From Eubacterium maltosivorans (GTDB lineage: Bacteria; Bacillota; Clostridia; Eubacteriales; Eubacteriaceae), in the NCBI RefSeq assembly GCF_002441855.2, contig NZ_CP029487.1, positions 3,956,349 to 4,020,348 of the forward strand: a DNA stretch of 64,000 nucleotides. The letters run 5' to 3'. Below, in pieces: positions 16,915-26,439 of the stretch. The position numbers and the translations under genes are program-made. Positions within the stretch are counted from its first letter, which is position 1. The number at the start of each line of letters is the position of its first letter. The notes beneath the pieces are model-generated. The model was not told the DNA's origin. It ran no database searches and saw only the letters and a program-made list of their open reading frames with translations.

Positions 16915-19470
16915 TTGGGGTTTTTAGATGGAATATTTGATGTCAATAAAAAAGAGATCAAAAGATTGCAAAAAAAAGTAGATAAAATCCTGGCGTTGGA
17001 TGATCAATACAGCGCCATGTCAGATGAAGAATTGAAAAATCAGACCGCTTTATTAAAGGAGCGTCTGGCAAACGGGGAGACCCTGGACGATATCCTGGTC
17101 GACGCTTTTGCCACGGTTCGTGAAGCGGCTTACCGTTCAATTGGAATGAAGCATTTCCCAGTCCAGCTGCTTGGCGGTATGGTCCTCCATGAAGGAAACA
17201 TCGCGGAAATGAAAACGGGTGAAGGGAAAACCCTTGTATCCACTTTGCCGGCTTATCTGAACGCCCTTGAGGGAAAAGGCGTTTATATTGTAACTGTCAA
17301 CGACTATCTGGCCAAACGTGACAGCGAGTGGATGGGGAAGGTGCATGAGTTTTTAGGCTTAAAAGTCGGACTAGTTGTCCATGGTCTGAGCTTTGATGAA
17401 AAAATTGAGGCTTACAATGCGGACATCACCTACGGGACCAATAATGAGTTTGGCTTTGACTACCTGCGTGACAATATGGCCTCACAGAAAGCGCAGCAGG
17501 TACAGCGTGTTCTCAATTACGCCATTATCGATGAAGTTGACTCCGTTCTTATTGACGAAGCCAGAACGCCATTGATTATTTCAGGCAGCGGTGACAAAAG
17601 CACCAAGCTGTATGAACAGGCGGATATGTTTGTCAAGCGCCTCAAGGAAGACACCTGGGACGGAGATGAAAAGGACGACGACCGCCCCATTGATGAAAAG
17701 GGCGACTACACCAAGGATGAAAAGGCAAAATCCGTTATGCTGACAGAAAAAGGTGTGGAAAAGGCTGAAAAATATTTTGGACTGGATAACCTGGCTGACG
17801 TGGACAATATGGAAATTTCCCACAATATCAATCAGGCACTGCACGCCAATGCCCTGATGTTTAAGGACCGCGACTATGTCGTCAAGGATGGCGAAATCAT
17901 TATTGTCGATGAGTTTACAGGCCGTTTGATGCCGGGCCGCCGTTACTCTAATGGTCTGCACCAGGCCATTGAAGCCAAAGAACACGTAAAGGTTAATCGT
18001 GAATCTAAAACATTGGCGACCATTACCTTCCAGAACTATTTCCGAATGTTTAACAAGCTTTCCGGGATGACCGGTACGGCAAAGACTGAGGAAGAAGAAT
18101 TCAACACCATTTATAATCTGAATGTTGTGACGATCCCGACCAATAAGCCAATGGTTCGTAACGATATGAACGACCTCGTCTACAAAAGTGAAGAGGGAAA
18201 ATTCAAAGCGGTAGCCGAAGAGGTTAAGCAGCGCCATGCCACCGGGCAGCCGATTCTGATCGGGACAATTTCGATTGAAAAGTCAGAACTTTTAAGTAAA
18301 TATCTTAAAAGAGAAGGCATTAAGCACAATGTTCTGAACGCAAAATATCTGGAACGTGAAGCCGAGATTGTCTCTAATGCCGGTCAGATGGACGCCGTCA
18401 CCATTTCCACCAATATGGCGGGCCGTGGTACGGATATCGTCCTTGGAGAAGGGGTTCAGGAGCTGGGCGGGCTCCATATTATCGGTACAGAGCGCCACGA
18501 GAGCCGCCGTATCGACAATCAGCTGCGAGGACGTTCCGGCCGTCAGGGCGACCCGGGATCCTCTCAGTTTTTCGTTTCACTGGAAGATGACCTGATGCGT
18601 ATTTTTGGTTCTGAAAAAATTCAGAGCATGGTTGAAAGCATTGGTCTTGATGAGGATACGCCCATCGAAAATAAAATGCTGACCAGGGGGATTGAAAGCG
18701 CACAGAAGCGTGTGGAAGCCCGCAACTTTGATATCCGTAAAAATGTTCTCCAGTATGATAATGTCATGAACCGCCAGAGAGAAATCATCTACGACCAGCG
18801 CCAGCAGGTTATCGACGGACAGAACATGCATGAGCAGATCTGGAAAATGACCGAGGATATGGTTGACAGCTATGTGGAAATGTACACCAACGGCGGCGAC
18901 TATTACGATGACTGGGATCTTGAAGGTCTGAACAATTACTTTGAAAAGACGCTGGTGGCTGAAGGGGCAACCTTGAATCTGCCAAAAGAGCCAGAAAGCC
19001 GGGATGCGCTCAAAGAAGCGATTCTTCAGTATTGCCGGAATAACTACGAAGAAAAAGAAAAGACATTGGGCGATGCTAACATGCAGGAGCTTGAGCGCGC
19101 AATTCTTTTAAGAAGCGTCGACGCAGCGTGGATGGAACACATCGACAATATGGAACAGCTGAAACAGGGGATCGGCCTGCGCGCTTATGGACAGAACGAC
19201 CCGGTTAAGGAATATACCAAAGAAGGTTTTGCCATGTTCGAGGATATGATTTTGAGAATCCAGGAGGACACAGTAAAATACCTTTATAATATTAAAATCC
19301 AGAGGGCGCCCCAGCAACAGCGGAACGTCAATATGGATGATGTTAAAACCAACGAAAGTGAAATTGAAGGCCGGCCCACAGCAGCCAGAAATAAGAAGGT
19401 TGGCCGGAATGATCCCTGCCCGTGCGGCAGTGGTAAAAAGTATAAAAAGTGCTGTGGCGCAAATTTATAA
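16915..19470 (+). CDS. secA: preprotein translocase ATPase SecA
   Basis: The protein has 851 aa. TTG 16915 is placed nine to ten bases after AAGGAG (16901-16906); an in-frame GTG at 16906 lies inside that ribosome site, so TTG is preferred. The order is DEAD-like nucleotide-binding domain 1 (Walker A MKTGEGKT near residue 100; [15 protein letters not shown] near 205), the preprotein cross-linking domain, nucleotide-binding domain 2 ([11 protein letters not shown]), helical scaffold and a C-terminal zinc-binding SEC-C tail ([14 protein letters not shown]). It drives export through SecYEG. prfB follows 18 bases later. Confidence 0.98.
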   Translation: MGFLDGIFDVNKKEIKRLQKKVDKILALDDQYSAMSDEELKNQTALLKERLANGETLDDILVDAFATVREAAYRSIGMKHFPVQLLGGMVLHEGNIAEMKTGEGKTLVSTLPAYLNALEGKGVYIVTVNDYLAKRDSEWMGKVHEFLGLKVGLVVHGLSFDEKIEAYNADITYGTNNEFGFDYLRDNMASQKAQQVQRVLNYAIIDEVDSVLIDEARTPLIISGSGDKSTKLYEQADMFVKRLKEDTWDGDEKDDDRPIDEKGDYTKDEKAKSVMLTEKGVEKAEKYFGLDNLADVDNMEISHNINQALHANALMFKDRDYVVKDGEIIIVDEFTGRLMPGRRYSNGLHQAIEAKEHVKVNRESKTLATITFQNYFRMFNKLSGMTGTAKTEEEEFNTIYNLNVVTIPTNKPMVRNDMNDLVYKSEEGKFKAVAEEVKQRHATGQPILIGTISIEKSELLSKYLKREGIKHNVLNAKYLEREAEIVSNAGQMDAVTISTNMAGRGTDIVLGEGVQELGGLHIIGTERHESRRIDNQLRGRSGRQGDPGSSQFFVSLEDDLMRIFGSEKIQSMVESIGLDEDTPIENKMLTRGIESAQKRVEARNFDIRKNVLQYDNVMNRQREIIYDQRQQVIDGQNMHEQIWKMTEDMVDSYVEMYTNGGDYYDDWDLEGLNNYFEKTLVAEGATLNLPKEPESRDALKEAILQYCRNNYEEKEKTLGDANMQELERAILLRSVDAAWMEHIDNMEQLKQGIGLRAYGQNDPVKEYTKEGFAMFEDMILRIQEDTVKYLYNIKIQRAPQQQRNVNMDDVKTNESEIEGRPTAARNKKVGRNDPCPCGSGKKYKKCCGANL

Positions 19471-19488
19471 AAGTAAGGATGTGATGTC

Positions 19489-20590
19489 GTGATTGATCTC
19501 TATGAATGCAGACAGAGTGTCAATGAAAAGGAAAAAGAACTGACGGATTTGAGGGATTCACTTTGACTTACCAGCCGTCAGCGAAAGAATAGAAGTACTG
19601 AACACCCAGACCGAATCGCCAGATTTCTGGAGCGATCAGCAAAAGGCCCAAAAAGTTTTAAAAGAGCTGAAAATCTTACGCCAGAAAAAAGGCGAGTACG
19701 ATAAGCTCAAGGATAATCTTGACGATATTCTTGTCATGTTTGAGCTGGTCGATGAGGGAGAAGAAATGGACGAGCTCCCAGATACCATTGAGGCTTTTGG
19801 GAAAGAGCTTGAGAAATTCAAGCTGGAAACCCTTCTGTCCGGTGAGTATGACAGCAATAACGCCATTATCTCACTGCACCCGGGGGCCGGCGGGACCGAG
19901 TCCCAGGACTGGGCGGAAATGCTGCTCAGAATGTATACCCGCTGGGCAGAGCGTAAGGGCTTTAAGGTTAAATCGCTCGATTTACAGCCCGGTGACGTTG
20001 CCGGTATCAAAAGCGCGACACTTCTTATCGAGGGCATTAACGCCTATGGCTATCTTAAAACAGAGAGAGGCGTCCACCGCCTGGTCCGTATCTCACCCTT
20101 TGACTCCTCAGGGCGCCGCCACACCTCTTTCGCGTCTCTGGATGTTACACCAGAGGTCGACGACAGTGTGGAAATTGAAATTAACCCGGATGATATCCGT
20201 GTGGATACTTACCGCGCAAGCGGTGCGGGCGGTCAGCACGTCAATAAAACCTCGTCGGCGATCCGGATCACCCATATCCCGACCGGTGTTGTTGTGCAGT
20301 GCCAGAATGAGCGTTCCCAGCACCAGAATAAAGAAGTGGCGATGAACATGCTCAAGGGTAAGCTGGTTGAAATCATGGAGCAGGAGCAGAAAGAAAAGCT
20401 GGATGACGTCGTAGGCGATTATAGCCAGATTGCCTGGGGATCGCAGATTCGTTCTTACGTGTTTCACCCTTATAATATGGTTAAGGATCACCGCACCAAT
20501 GTGGAAGTCGGCAATATTCAGTCGGTTATGGATGGTGATTTAGACCAGTTTATGAATGCCTATCTCCAGCAGACCGCTGCACAGCAGTAA
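19489..20590 (+). CDS. prfB: peptide chain release factor 2, with programmed +1 frameshift
   Basis: The start is GTG 19489, eight bases after AAGGAT. Twenty-five codons ([18 protein letters not shown]...) end in CTT TGA at 19561-19566. A +1 slip to TTT GAC continues in the frame that runs to 20590, giving a 366-aa protein, the normal RF2 length. The Shine-Dalgarno-like AGGGAT sits three bases before CTT, as in other prfB genes, though the usual AGGGGG is weakened. GGQ is present in [10 protein letters not shown], and the SPF-type stop-recognition region ([10 protein letters not shown]) is visible. RF2 reads UGA and UAA and controls its own level through this frameshift. Often secA-prfB are co-transcribed, as the spacing suggests here. 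Confidence 0.96.
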
Positions 20591-20643
20591 AACAACATAT
20601 GGATAAAATGGAATAAAAAAAGAAATAAAACACTATATATTGC

Positions 20644-20668
20644 GGTATACGCCGAAACGGCGTATACC
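20644..20668 (+). terminator. perfect 11-bp palindromic hairpin after prfB
   Basis: GGTATACGCCG, an AAA loop and CGGCGTATACC. The following bases are T-rich (TGTATTTGTTT) but not a clean T-run, so termination is likely but not certain. A related stem occurs at 35668-35698. Confidence 0.6.
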
Positions 20669-20721
20669 TGTATTTGTTTAAAAGGCTGTTTAAATACTGA
20701 AAAATGAATTGTAAATCGTGA

Positions 20722-20750
20722 TTGCATTTAAATTTGTTTTTTGCTATACT
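20722..20750 (+). promoter_or_regulatory. promoter of the SAM-riboswitch operon
   Basis: TTGCAT (20722-20727), 17 bases and TATACT (20745-20750) with an extended TGC. Start is near 20757, about 23 bases before the aptamer. Confidence 0.75.
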
Positions 20751-20779
20751 AGTATACAGCGTACAATTGAATAATCGAA

Positions 20780-20920
20780 TTATCAAGAGTGGTAGAGGGA
20801 ACTGGCCCCATGAAGCCCGGCAACCTGCGAAAGTGTGGTGCCAAATCCAGCATTTCTTTTCATGAAATGAAAGATAATCTAAAGCAGACTCATTTTCATT
20901 TGGTGAAAATGAGTTTTTTT
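20780..20920 (+). promoter_or_regulatory. SAM-I (S-box) riboswitch with terminator
   Basis: The aptamer runs from TTATC (20780-20784) to GATAA (20873-20877), which form helix P1. It contains the diagnostic AGAGTGGTAGAGGGAACTGG, CCCCATGAAGCCCGGCAACC and GTGGTGCCAAATCCAGC. The expression platform is a terminator: ACTCATTTTC (20888-20897) with GAAAATGAGT (20905-20914) and then six T residues. When SAM is abundant the operon for homocysteine and methionine synthesis downstream should be switched off. Confidence 0.96.
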
Positions 20921-20941
20921 ATAGAAAGAGAAGGAGTAAAT

Positions 20942-22102
20942 ATGGCAAAAACCTATCAGGAAATTAATGAGAAAATCGCCAGAGGCGAGGCCGTCATTGT
21001 CACAGCCGAAGAAGTTATTGATATTGTTAAGGAACGCGGAACAAAAGAAGCGGCAGAGTATGTGGATGTCGTCACGACAGCTACCTTTGGGCCAATGTGC
21101 TCGTCCGGCGCCTTTTTGAATTTCGGCCACGCTGATCCGCCAATCCGTATGGCAGAGATTGAGCTGAACAACGTTGAAGCTTACGGCGGGCTCGCGGCTG
21201 TTGATACCTACATTGGAGCGACACAGCCATCCTCAGATAAAGGCGCAGAATATGGCGGCGCGCATGTTATCTGTGATTTGATTGACGGCAAAGAAGTACA
21301 TCTCCACGCCACCTCGCCGGGGACAGACTGTTATCCGAGAAAGGAAATTGACACCTGGGTAGGGCTGAAGGATATGAACGAAGCTTACCTATATAATCCG
21401 AGAAACTGTTATCAGAATTATAATGCGGCCATCAACACCTCAAAGAAACGTATTTACACCTATATGGGGATCTTACACCCCAATATGGGAAATATCACCT
21501 ACAGCACGGCCGGAGCGCTCAGCCCGTTATTAAACGATCCGCTGTATAAAACCATTGGCATGGGCACGCGCATTTTCCTGGCCGGCGCTCAGGGGTATGT
21601 CTCGTGGATGGGCACTCAGTTTAATTCAGGCTGTGCCCGAGATGAAAAAGGCTATCCGCTCGGCGGAGCCGGAACGCTGGCCGTCATGGGTGAAATGCGT
21701 GAGATGAGCACAAAATACATCCAGCCGGCAGTCTTTGAACGCTATGGGGTATCCATGTTTGTGGGGATCGGGATTCCAATTCCAATTTTAGATGAAGAAA
21801 TGATGGCCTTTGTCTCAGTAACCGACGCAGAGCTCCATACGAATATCATGGACTACAGCGATAAGGACCGTCCGGTTATTAAAAAAGTCAGCTATGCGGA
21901 GCTGCGCAGTGGATCTGTCGAAATTGACGGTAAAAAAATCCGGACCTCGCCGCTCTCCAGCCTCACAAAAGCAAGAGCTATTGCGGATGAGCTGACAGGA
22001 TGGATAAAAAAAGGCGCGTTTTTCCTTCAGGAACCTGTCATGAAATTCCCGGCGGACAACACGCTTAACAGTCTGAAAATAAAAGAAGGGGGCAGCAAAT
22101 AA
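20942..22102 (+). CDS. DUF39/HcyBio homocysteine-biosynthesis protein
   Basis: The protein has 386 aa starting at ATG 20942 (AGAGAAGGAG upstream). A longer in-frame ORF from 20789 runs through the riboswitch and is not real. Sequence features fit COG1900/DUF39: TTATFGPMCSSGAFLNFGHADPPI near residue 45, GGAHVICDLIDGKEV, GGNI-like loops and GCARDEKGYPLGGAGTLAVMGEM. In methanogens this family, with a NIL-ferredoxin partner, makes homocysteine from aspartate semialdehyde and sulfide without O-acyl homoserine. The next gene encodes that partner and the riboswitch agrees with a role in methionine supply. Confidence 0.9.
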   Translation: MAKTYQEINEKIARGEAVIVTAEEVIDIVKERGTKEAAEYVDVVTTATFGPMCSSGAFLNFGHADPPIRMAEIELNNVEAYGGLAAVDTYIGATQPSSDKGAEYGGAHVICDLIDGKEVHLHATSPGTDCYPRKEIDTWVGLKDMNEAYLYNPRNCYQNYNAAINTSKKRIYTYMGILHPNMGNITYSTAGALSPLLNDPLYKTIGMGTRIFLAGAQGYVSWMGTQFNSGCARDEKGYPLGGAGTLAVMGEMREMSTKYIQPAVFERYGVSMFVGIGIPIPILDEEMMAFVSVTDAELHTNIMDYSDKDRPVIKKVSYAELRSGSVEIDGKKIRTSPLSSLTKARAIADELTGWIKKGAFFLQEPVMKFPADNTLNSLKIKEGGSK

Positions 22103-22503
22103 TGGTAAAGAAAATTGTTCTAAACTTCCCAAAAGAAGCAACCGGCAAACCGATCGCAAGCCAACTGATTCGGGATTACGATTTACAGCTGAACATTTTA
22201 AAGGCCTTTGTCGATGATGACGTGAACGGTACCCTGCTTTTTGAAGTTTCTGGCACAGAAGATAACATTGAGAAAGGGATCACCTTTATTAAAAAGAGCG
22301 GCGTTGACGTTAAGGATGTCGTTTCTGTCATTGAGGTAGATAAGGAGCGCTGTGTGGACTGTGGCGCCTGTACCGCAGCCTGTGTCGTCGGCGCTTTGGA
22401 AATGGATGAGAACTGGATCCTGACCTACCATCCGGAAAAATGTCTGGAGTGCGCACTCTGTATTAAAGCCTGCCCGGTCCGCGCAATCCATACCCTTATC
22501 TGA
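22102..22503 (+). CDS. NIL-domain ferredoxin, partner of the DUF39 protein
   Basis: The protein has 133 aa; its ATG overlaps the preceding TAA by one base, so the pair is translationally coupled. Residues 1-75 form a NIL domain (as in methionine ABC importers) and residues 78-133 contain two [4Fe-4S] motifs, CVDCGACTAAC and CLECALCIKAC. It resembles the ferredoxin-like subunit required with DUF39 for sulfide incorporation into homocysteine, presumably supplying electrons or handling sulfur. Confidence 0.92.
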   Translation: MVKKIVLNFPKEATGKPIASQLIRDYDLQLNILKAFVDDDVNGTLLFEVSGTEDNIEKGITFIKKSGVDVKDVVSVIEVDKERCVDCGACTAACVVGALEMDENWILTYHPEKCLECALCIKACPVRAIHTLI

Positions 22504-22505
22504 CA

Positions 22506-23219
22506 ATGTATGAAAAGCGTGTTTATCGGGATAAAATGCAGGCCGACGGCCTGGTCTATTACCGCGTTGTGGAATATGAAACAGATCTTCTGATTGCGTC
22601 TGAGACAGACCAGACTGATCTGATGCGGCGTCAGGTGCATGAAACCCGTAAAATACTGGAGAATTATGGAGAGGCCGTTCCGGAATTTTTCACTGCGCTT
22701 GAACCAATACCTGTTTTGCAGCGTGATCCGACAATGATCAAACGCATGAAAACAGCCGCTGCCGCCGTAGGCGTCGGCCCGATGGCGGCTGTGGCGGGAG
22801 CTGTCTCCGCCAGTGTCGGAGGGGCGCTTTTAAAACAGAGCAAAGAAGTCATCGTCGAAAACGGCGGCGATTTGTTTATAAAGACAGATAAAATTCGGCG
22901 CGTCGCCATTGAAGCGGGCCGTTCTGCTTTTAAAGATCTGGCGTTAAAAATAAAACCGGCGGCTCATCCTATAGGAATCTGCACCTCCTCAGGCACCGTT
23001 GGACATTCTCTCAGCTTTGGAAGGGCAGATGCCGCCACTGTCATCAGTGAGGATGTCTATCTGGCCGACGCTGCGGCCACAGCCCTTGGAAACCGGGTCA
23101 GGACACATGAAGATATGGCCGGCGCCATTGAGTGGATTAAAGGTATCGCCGGTATTAAAGGAGTTCTGATCATTGTCGATAACCGGATGGGCGCGTGGGG
23201 AGAAATTGAACTGGACTAA
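22506..23219 (+). CDS. UPF0280 (COG2122) ApbE-like protein
   Basis: The protein has 237 aa, starting three bases after the NIL-ferredoxin stop. The block VGVGPMAAVAGAVSASVGGAL near residue 90, followed by VENGGD, is the signature of UPF0280, a family related to ApbE flavin transferases. In Methanosarcina a UPF0280 protein was reported to aid efficient sulfide assimilation together with the DUF39 route, and its place here after DUF39 and NIL-Fd under a SAM riboswitch supports the same job. The reaction remains undefined. Confidence 0.88.
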   Translation: MYEKRVYRDKMQADGLVYYRVVEYETDLLIASETDQTDLMRRQVHETRKILENYGEAVPEFFTALEPIPVLQRDPTMIKRMKTAAAAVGVGPMAAVAGAVSASVGGALLKQSKEVIVENGGDLFIKTDKIRRVAIEAGRSAFKDLALKIKPAAHPIGICTSSGTVGHSLSFGRADAATVISEDVYLADAAATALGNRVRTHEDMAGAIEWIKGIAGIKGVLIIVDNRMGAWGEIELD

Positions 23220-23229
23220 AGTGAGGACT

Positions 23230-25605
23230 ATGAAATTTACAGAAGCATTAAAAACAAAACGACTTTACCTTGACGGTGCCATGGGCAGCCTGCTTCAGGA
23301 AAAGCTTCAAAATATCGGCCCTGTGCCGGAGGCTCTGACGTTAACACACCCTGAGATCATTCAGGATATCTACAGAGCCTATATTGAAGCAGGGTCCGAT
23401 ATTATCACGACCTGCACCTTCGGAGCAAACGGCTATAAGCTGAAGGATACGGAGTATGATCAGAAAAAGATCATTACAGCGGCAGTGAAGCTGGCGAAAG
23501 AACTGAAGCCTGGCTACGTCGCCCTGGATATCGGTCCTCTGGGCGCTTTGATCGGTTCGCTTGGGGAGATCAGCTTTGACGAAGCTTATCATTATTTTGC
23601 GCAGATGGTCGAAATCGGGGCCGAGGCAGGGGCAGATGTGCTGCTGATCGAAACTGTGACCGATATCTATGAAATGAAGGCGGCTGTTCTGGCTGCAAAA
23701 GAGCACAGTGATCTGCCGGTAATCGCTTTAATGACCTTTGAGGAAAACGGACGTACGCTCACAGGCTCCGATCCTTTGACGGTTGTAACCATACTTGAGG
23801 CATTAGGAGTAGACGCCATCGGGATTAACTGCTCTACTGGTCCTGATAAAATGATGCCGGTCATCCAGACGCTGCTCAAGTACGCGTCGGTTCCTGTGGT
23901 TATTCAGCCCAATGCGGGCCTTCCCCGGGTGGCAGATGGAAAAACCTTCTATGATATAACGTCGGACGAATTTGCCGCTTATATGGCGGAAATTGCGCAA
24001 AAAGGAGCGTCTGTGCTGGGCGGGTGCTGTGGAACCACCCCGGAATACATCCAAAAAACCATCGAGGCTACAAAGGACTCACCGTTGCCCGATTTCAGTG
24101 TTTTATCCCCCGAGCAGCAACTGACACTGGTGGCGACAGGGACCAGAACCCTTGCGCTTGGGCAGGATATCCGCATTATCGGAGAATGTATTAATCCAAC
24201 GACAAACGCGGCCTTGAAGGAAGAACTGCGCCGGGGAGAGCTTTCTTTGGTTAAAAAACTGGCGATGGAACAGAAAAAAAAAGGAGCCCATGTCCTGGAT
24301 ATCAATCTCGGTCTGCCAGATATTGACGAAAAGGAAATGATGCTGAGAGCCGTCGAGACTGTCAGCAATCTGGTCGATCTGCCGCTGCAGATTGATTCTT
24401 CAGATCCTGAGGTCATCGAGGCAGTGCTGCGGCAGTATAATGGAAAGCCGATTATTAATTCTGTCAATGGGGAACAAGGCTCAATGGAGCGGATACTGCC
24501 CATTGCCCGAAAATATGGCGCCTGCGTTCTCGGACTGACGATGGATGAAAAGGGAATTCCCGAAAAAGCTGAGGAACGTCTTGCCATCGGGAGAGGGATC
24601 GTCCATAAAGCAGAGTCTATGGGAATCCCCAAAAAAAATCTGCTCCTTGACTGCCTGGTTCTAACCGCGTCGGCCCAGCAGGAAATGGTGAAGGAAACCA
24701 TCAAATCGCTGGAGTTGATTCATTCAGAGCTGCAGCTTCCAACTGTGCTGGGAGTCAGCAATATTTCTTTTGGACTGCCAAACCGTGAGCTGATGAACCG
24801 CACCTTCCTGACCATGGCCTTTACCGCCGGCCTGAATACTCCGATCATGAACCCTTCTGATCAGGGAATGATGGATGCTGTCGCTTCATTCAGAGGGCTT
24901 TGGGGCTATGATGAAAGCTGTATCCAATATGTCACAAAATATAACAGTAAAGCGTCAGCGCCGTTAAAAAAAGATGAGTGTAAAGTGCTGCCTGATCTCA
25001 AGACAATGGTCGTTGAGGGCATGAAGGAGGAGGCCGCCGAGGCAACGGAAGCGCTATTGAAGACGTTGGATCCGATGACCGTGGTTAACGACTATCTGAT
25101 ACCCGGGCTTGATATTGTGGGCGAGGCGTTCGAGACAGGGGAGGCCTTTTTGCCCAACCTTATTTTCGCCGCCGAGGCCGTGCAGAAATCCTTTGAGATC
25201 ATCAAAAGCCATCTTAGCGCTGAGCAGCAGATCACAAAAGGGCGGATTGTATTGGCGACCGTTTCAGGAGATGTCCATGATATCGGGAAAAATATACTGA
25301 AGGTTATCCTGGAAAATTATGGATATGAAATACTGGATCTCGGTAAGGACGTCGAGACGGCAAGGATTCTTGAGACCGTCAAAAAAGAAAAGATCCGGCT
25401 GGTCGGCCTGAGCGCTCTGATGACAACAACCGTTAAAAATATGGCAGCGACAGTGAGCCTTCTCCATGAACACTGTCCCGAAACGGCTGTGATGGTGGGC
25501 GGCGCTGTGCTCAACGCTGAATATGCGGCCGATATCGGAGCAGACTATTACGGCAAGGATGCAAAAGCCGGCGTTAACATTGCCCAGAGTATTTTTGAGA
25601 AATAG
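23230..25605 (+). CDS. metH: cobalamin-dependent methionine synthase lacking the reactivation domain
   Basis: The protein has 791 aa, starting at ATG 23230 after GTGAGGA; an earlier in-frame start at 23173 would overlap the upstream gene. Domains in order: homocysteine S-methyltransferase barrel (about 1-300; zinc Cys in GINCS and GGCCGTTPEYI), pterin-binding barrel (about 325-570), cobalamin cap and Rossmann B12 domain (about 590-791; DVHDIGKN with the base-off His). The C-terminal AdoMet reactivation domain of E. coli MetH is absent, as in many anaerobes, so reactivation must come from another protein. It finishes methionine synthesis from the homocysteine made by the three genes upstream. 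Confidence 0.93.
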   Translation: MKFTEALKTKRLYLDGAMGSLLQEKLQNIGPVPEALTLTHPEIIQDIYRAYIEAGSDIITTCTFGANGYKLKDTEYDQKKIITAAVKLAKELKPGYVALDIGPLGALIGSLGEISFDEAYHYFAQMVEIGAEAGADVLLIETVTDIYEMKAAVLAAKEHSDLPVIALMTFEENGRTLTGSDPLTVVTILEALGVDAIGINCSTGPDKMMPVIQTLLKYASVPVVIQPNAGLPRVADGKTFYDITSDEFAAYMAEIAQKGASVLGGCCGTTPEYIQKTIEATKDSPLPDFSVLSPEQQLTLVATGTRTLALGQDIRIIGECINPTTNAALKEELRRGELSLVKKLAMEQKKKGAHVLDINLGLPDIDEKEMMLRAVETVSNLVDLPLQIDSSDPEVIEAVLRQYNGKPIINSVNGEQGSMERILPIARKYGACVLGLTMDEKGIPEKAEERLAIGRGIVHKAESMGIPKKNLLLDCLVLTASAQQEMVKETIKSLELIHSELQLPTVLGVSNISFGLPNRELMNRTFLTMAFTAGLNTPIMNPSDQGMMDAVASFRGLWGYDESCIQYVTKYNSKASAPLKKDECKVLPDLKTMVVEGMKEEAAEATEALLKTLDPMTVVNDYLIPGLDIVGEAFETGEAFLPNLIFAAEAVQKSFEIIKSHLSAEQQITKGRIVLATVSGDVHDIGKNILKVILENYGYEILDLGKDVETARILETVKKEKIRLVGLSALMTTTVKNMAATVSLLHEHCPETAVMVGGAVLNAEYAADIGADYYGKDAKAGVNIAQSIFEK

Positions 25606-25763
25606 ATTTGTAAAGATTGTAACAATTCGGGATTAAAATGATACAAGCGATTTCATTATGTTTACTTAATTCATAAAATTTTTAGCTTCATGGTTGTAGG
25701 CTTGATACATGTGTCGGGTATAATAGCATTAAGTTAAAAATCAGAGAAAGACAGGTGACCGTA

Positions 25764-25835
25764 ATGAAATATGACAAATTGTTGGGTATCGGAATGATTA
25801 GCTTCTTAGGCATATTTATTTCGTTACTGGTATAA
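25764..25835 (+). CDS. 23-aa hydrophobic mini-protein
   Basis: A 24-codon ORF: MKYDKLL then about 16 mostly hydrophobic residues ending in ISLLV, enough for one membrane helix. It has a ribosome-site-like AGGTG nine bases upstream, a TATAAT at 25719-25724 (with a poor -35), and a strong terminator starting ten bases after its stop. That transcription unit holds nothing else. It could be a small membrane protein, a type I toxin-like peptide or chance. No homologue is recognised. Confidence 0.5.
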   Translation: MKYDKLLGIGMISFLGIFISLLV

Positions 25836-25844
25836 ATGAATATA

Positions 25845-25876
25845 AAAAACCCCGCTGTGTTCACAGCGGGGTTTTT
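25845..25876 (+). terminator. strong terminator after the mini-ORF
   Basis: AAAAACCCCGCTGTG, a two-base loop and CACAGCGGGGTTTTT form a perfect stem. It works on both strands but no minus-strand gene ends immediately to its left. Confidence 0.92.
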
Positions 25877-25927
25877 AATTAACCTTTTACTGATGACCTG
25901 GAAAGTGAGAGGTTCCCAAGCTTTGAA

Positions 25928-26299
25928 TTATTGTTGTTTAAAACGAATATAGTCTAAAACTTCCTTTTTCAAGTCGTCTGGGAAAGAAAAATAAGCTGCA
26001 AAAGCTTCGGTTTCTTCTTCAGAGAAAACATAAGAGCTTAAAAATTCTTCACCGCTCATTGGTTTTGGATTGCTTGGCAATAATTTTTGCTGGGATGTTC
26101 TACATAACAAATAATCAACAGATACATCAAAAAAGTCAGCGATTTTAATTAATAATTGATTTTCTGGCAAATTTTTATCTTTTTCATATTTAGAAATTGA
26201 ACTTTTATTAAGATAAAAAATATTTGCGAATTTCTCCTGAGTTAGATTTTTAGACAGTCTTAAAGCCTTAAGACGTGAACCAAATGTATTATTCTCCAT
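25928..26299 (-). CDS. XRE-family transcriptional regulator
   Basis: The protein has 123 aa from the ATG at 26299, preceded on the minus strand by AGAAGGTGG; a longer frame to 26362 lacks a ribosome site. Residues 5-60 form a helix-turn-helix of the phage-repressor type (FGSRLKALRLSKNLTQEKFAN...SISKYEKDKNLP). The C-terminal half has EEETEAFAAYFSFPDDLKKEVLDYIRFKQQ, a helical tail that may dimerise or sense a signal. It has its own consensus promoter. The target is unknown; self-regulation is common in this family. Confidence 0.9.
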   Translation of the reverse strand: MENNTFGSRLKALRLSKNLTQEKFANIFYLNKSSISKYEKDKNLPENQLLIKIADFFDVSVDYLLCRTSQQKLLPSNPKPMSGEEFLSSYVFSEEETEAFAAYFSFPDDLKKEVLDYIRFKQQ

Positions 26300-26361
26300 T
26301 TTTCCACCTTCTCTAATAAATATGTTAGTTTTTGACGCAGCGATCATAACCAGTTTATTCA

Positions 26362-26390
26362 AGTATATATGTTTGTTGCATTTTTGTCAA
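26362..26390 (-). promoter_or_regulatory. promoter of the XRE regulator
   Basis: On the minus strand TTGACA (26390-26385), 17 bases and TATACT (26367-26362). Confidence 0.8.
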
Positions 26391-26439
26391 GTCAAAAAGG
26401 AATTATGCCAAACCATTGGGATTTTACATTTATTCTTTT

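Noticed and set aside
20642-20668. GTATAC palindrome as a protein-binding operator
   Set aside because: It follows a stop codon and forms a tight hairpin with a three-base loop; an RNA role is simpler.
20789-20941. N-terminal extension of the DUF39 protein
   Set aside because: The in-frame stretch runs through the SAM riboswitch and terminator; a strong ribosome site precedes ATG 20942.
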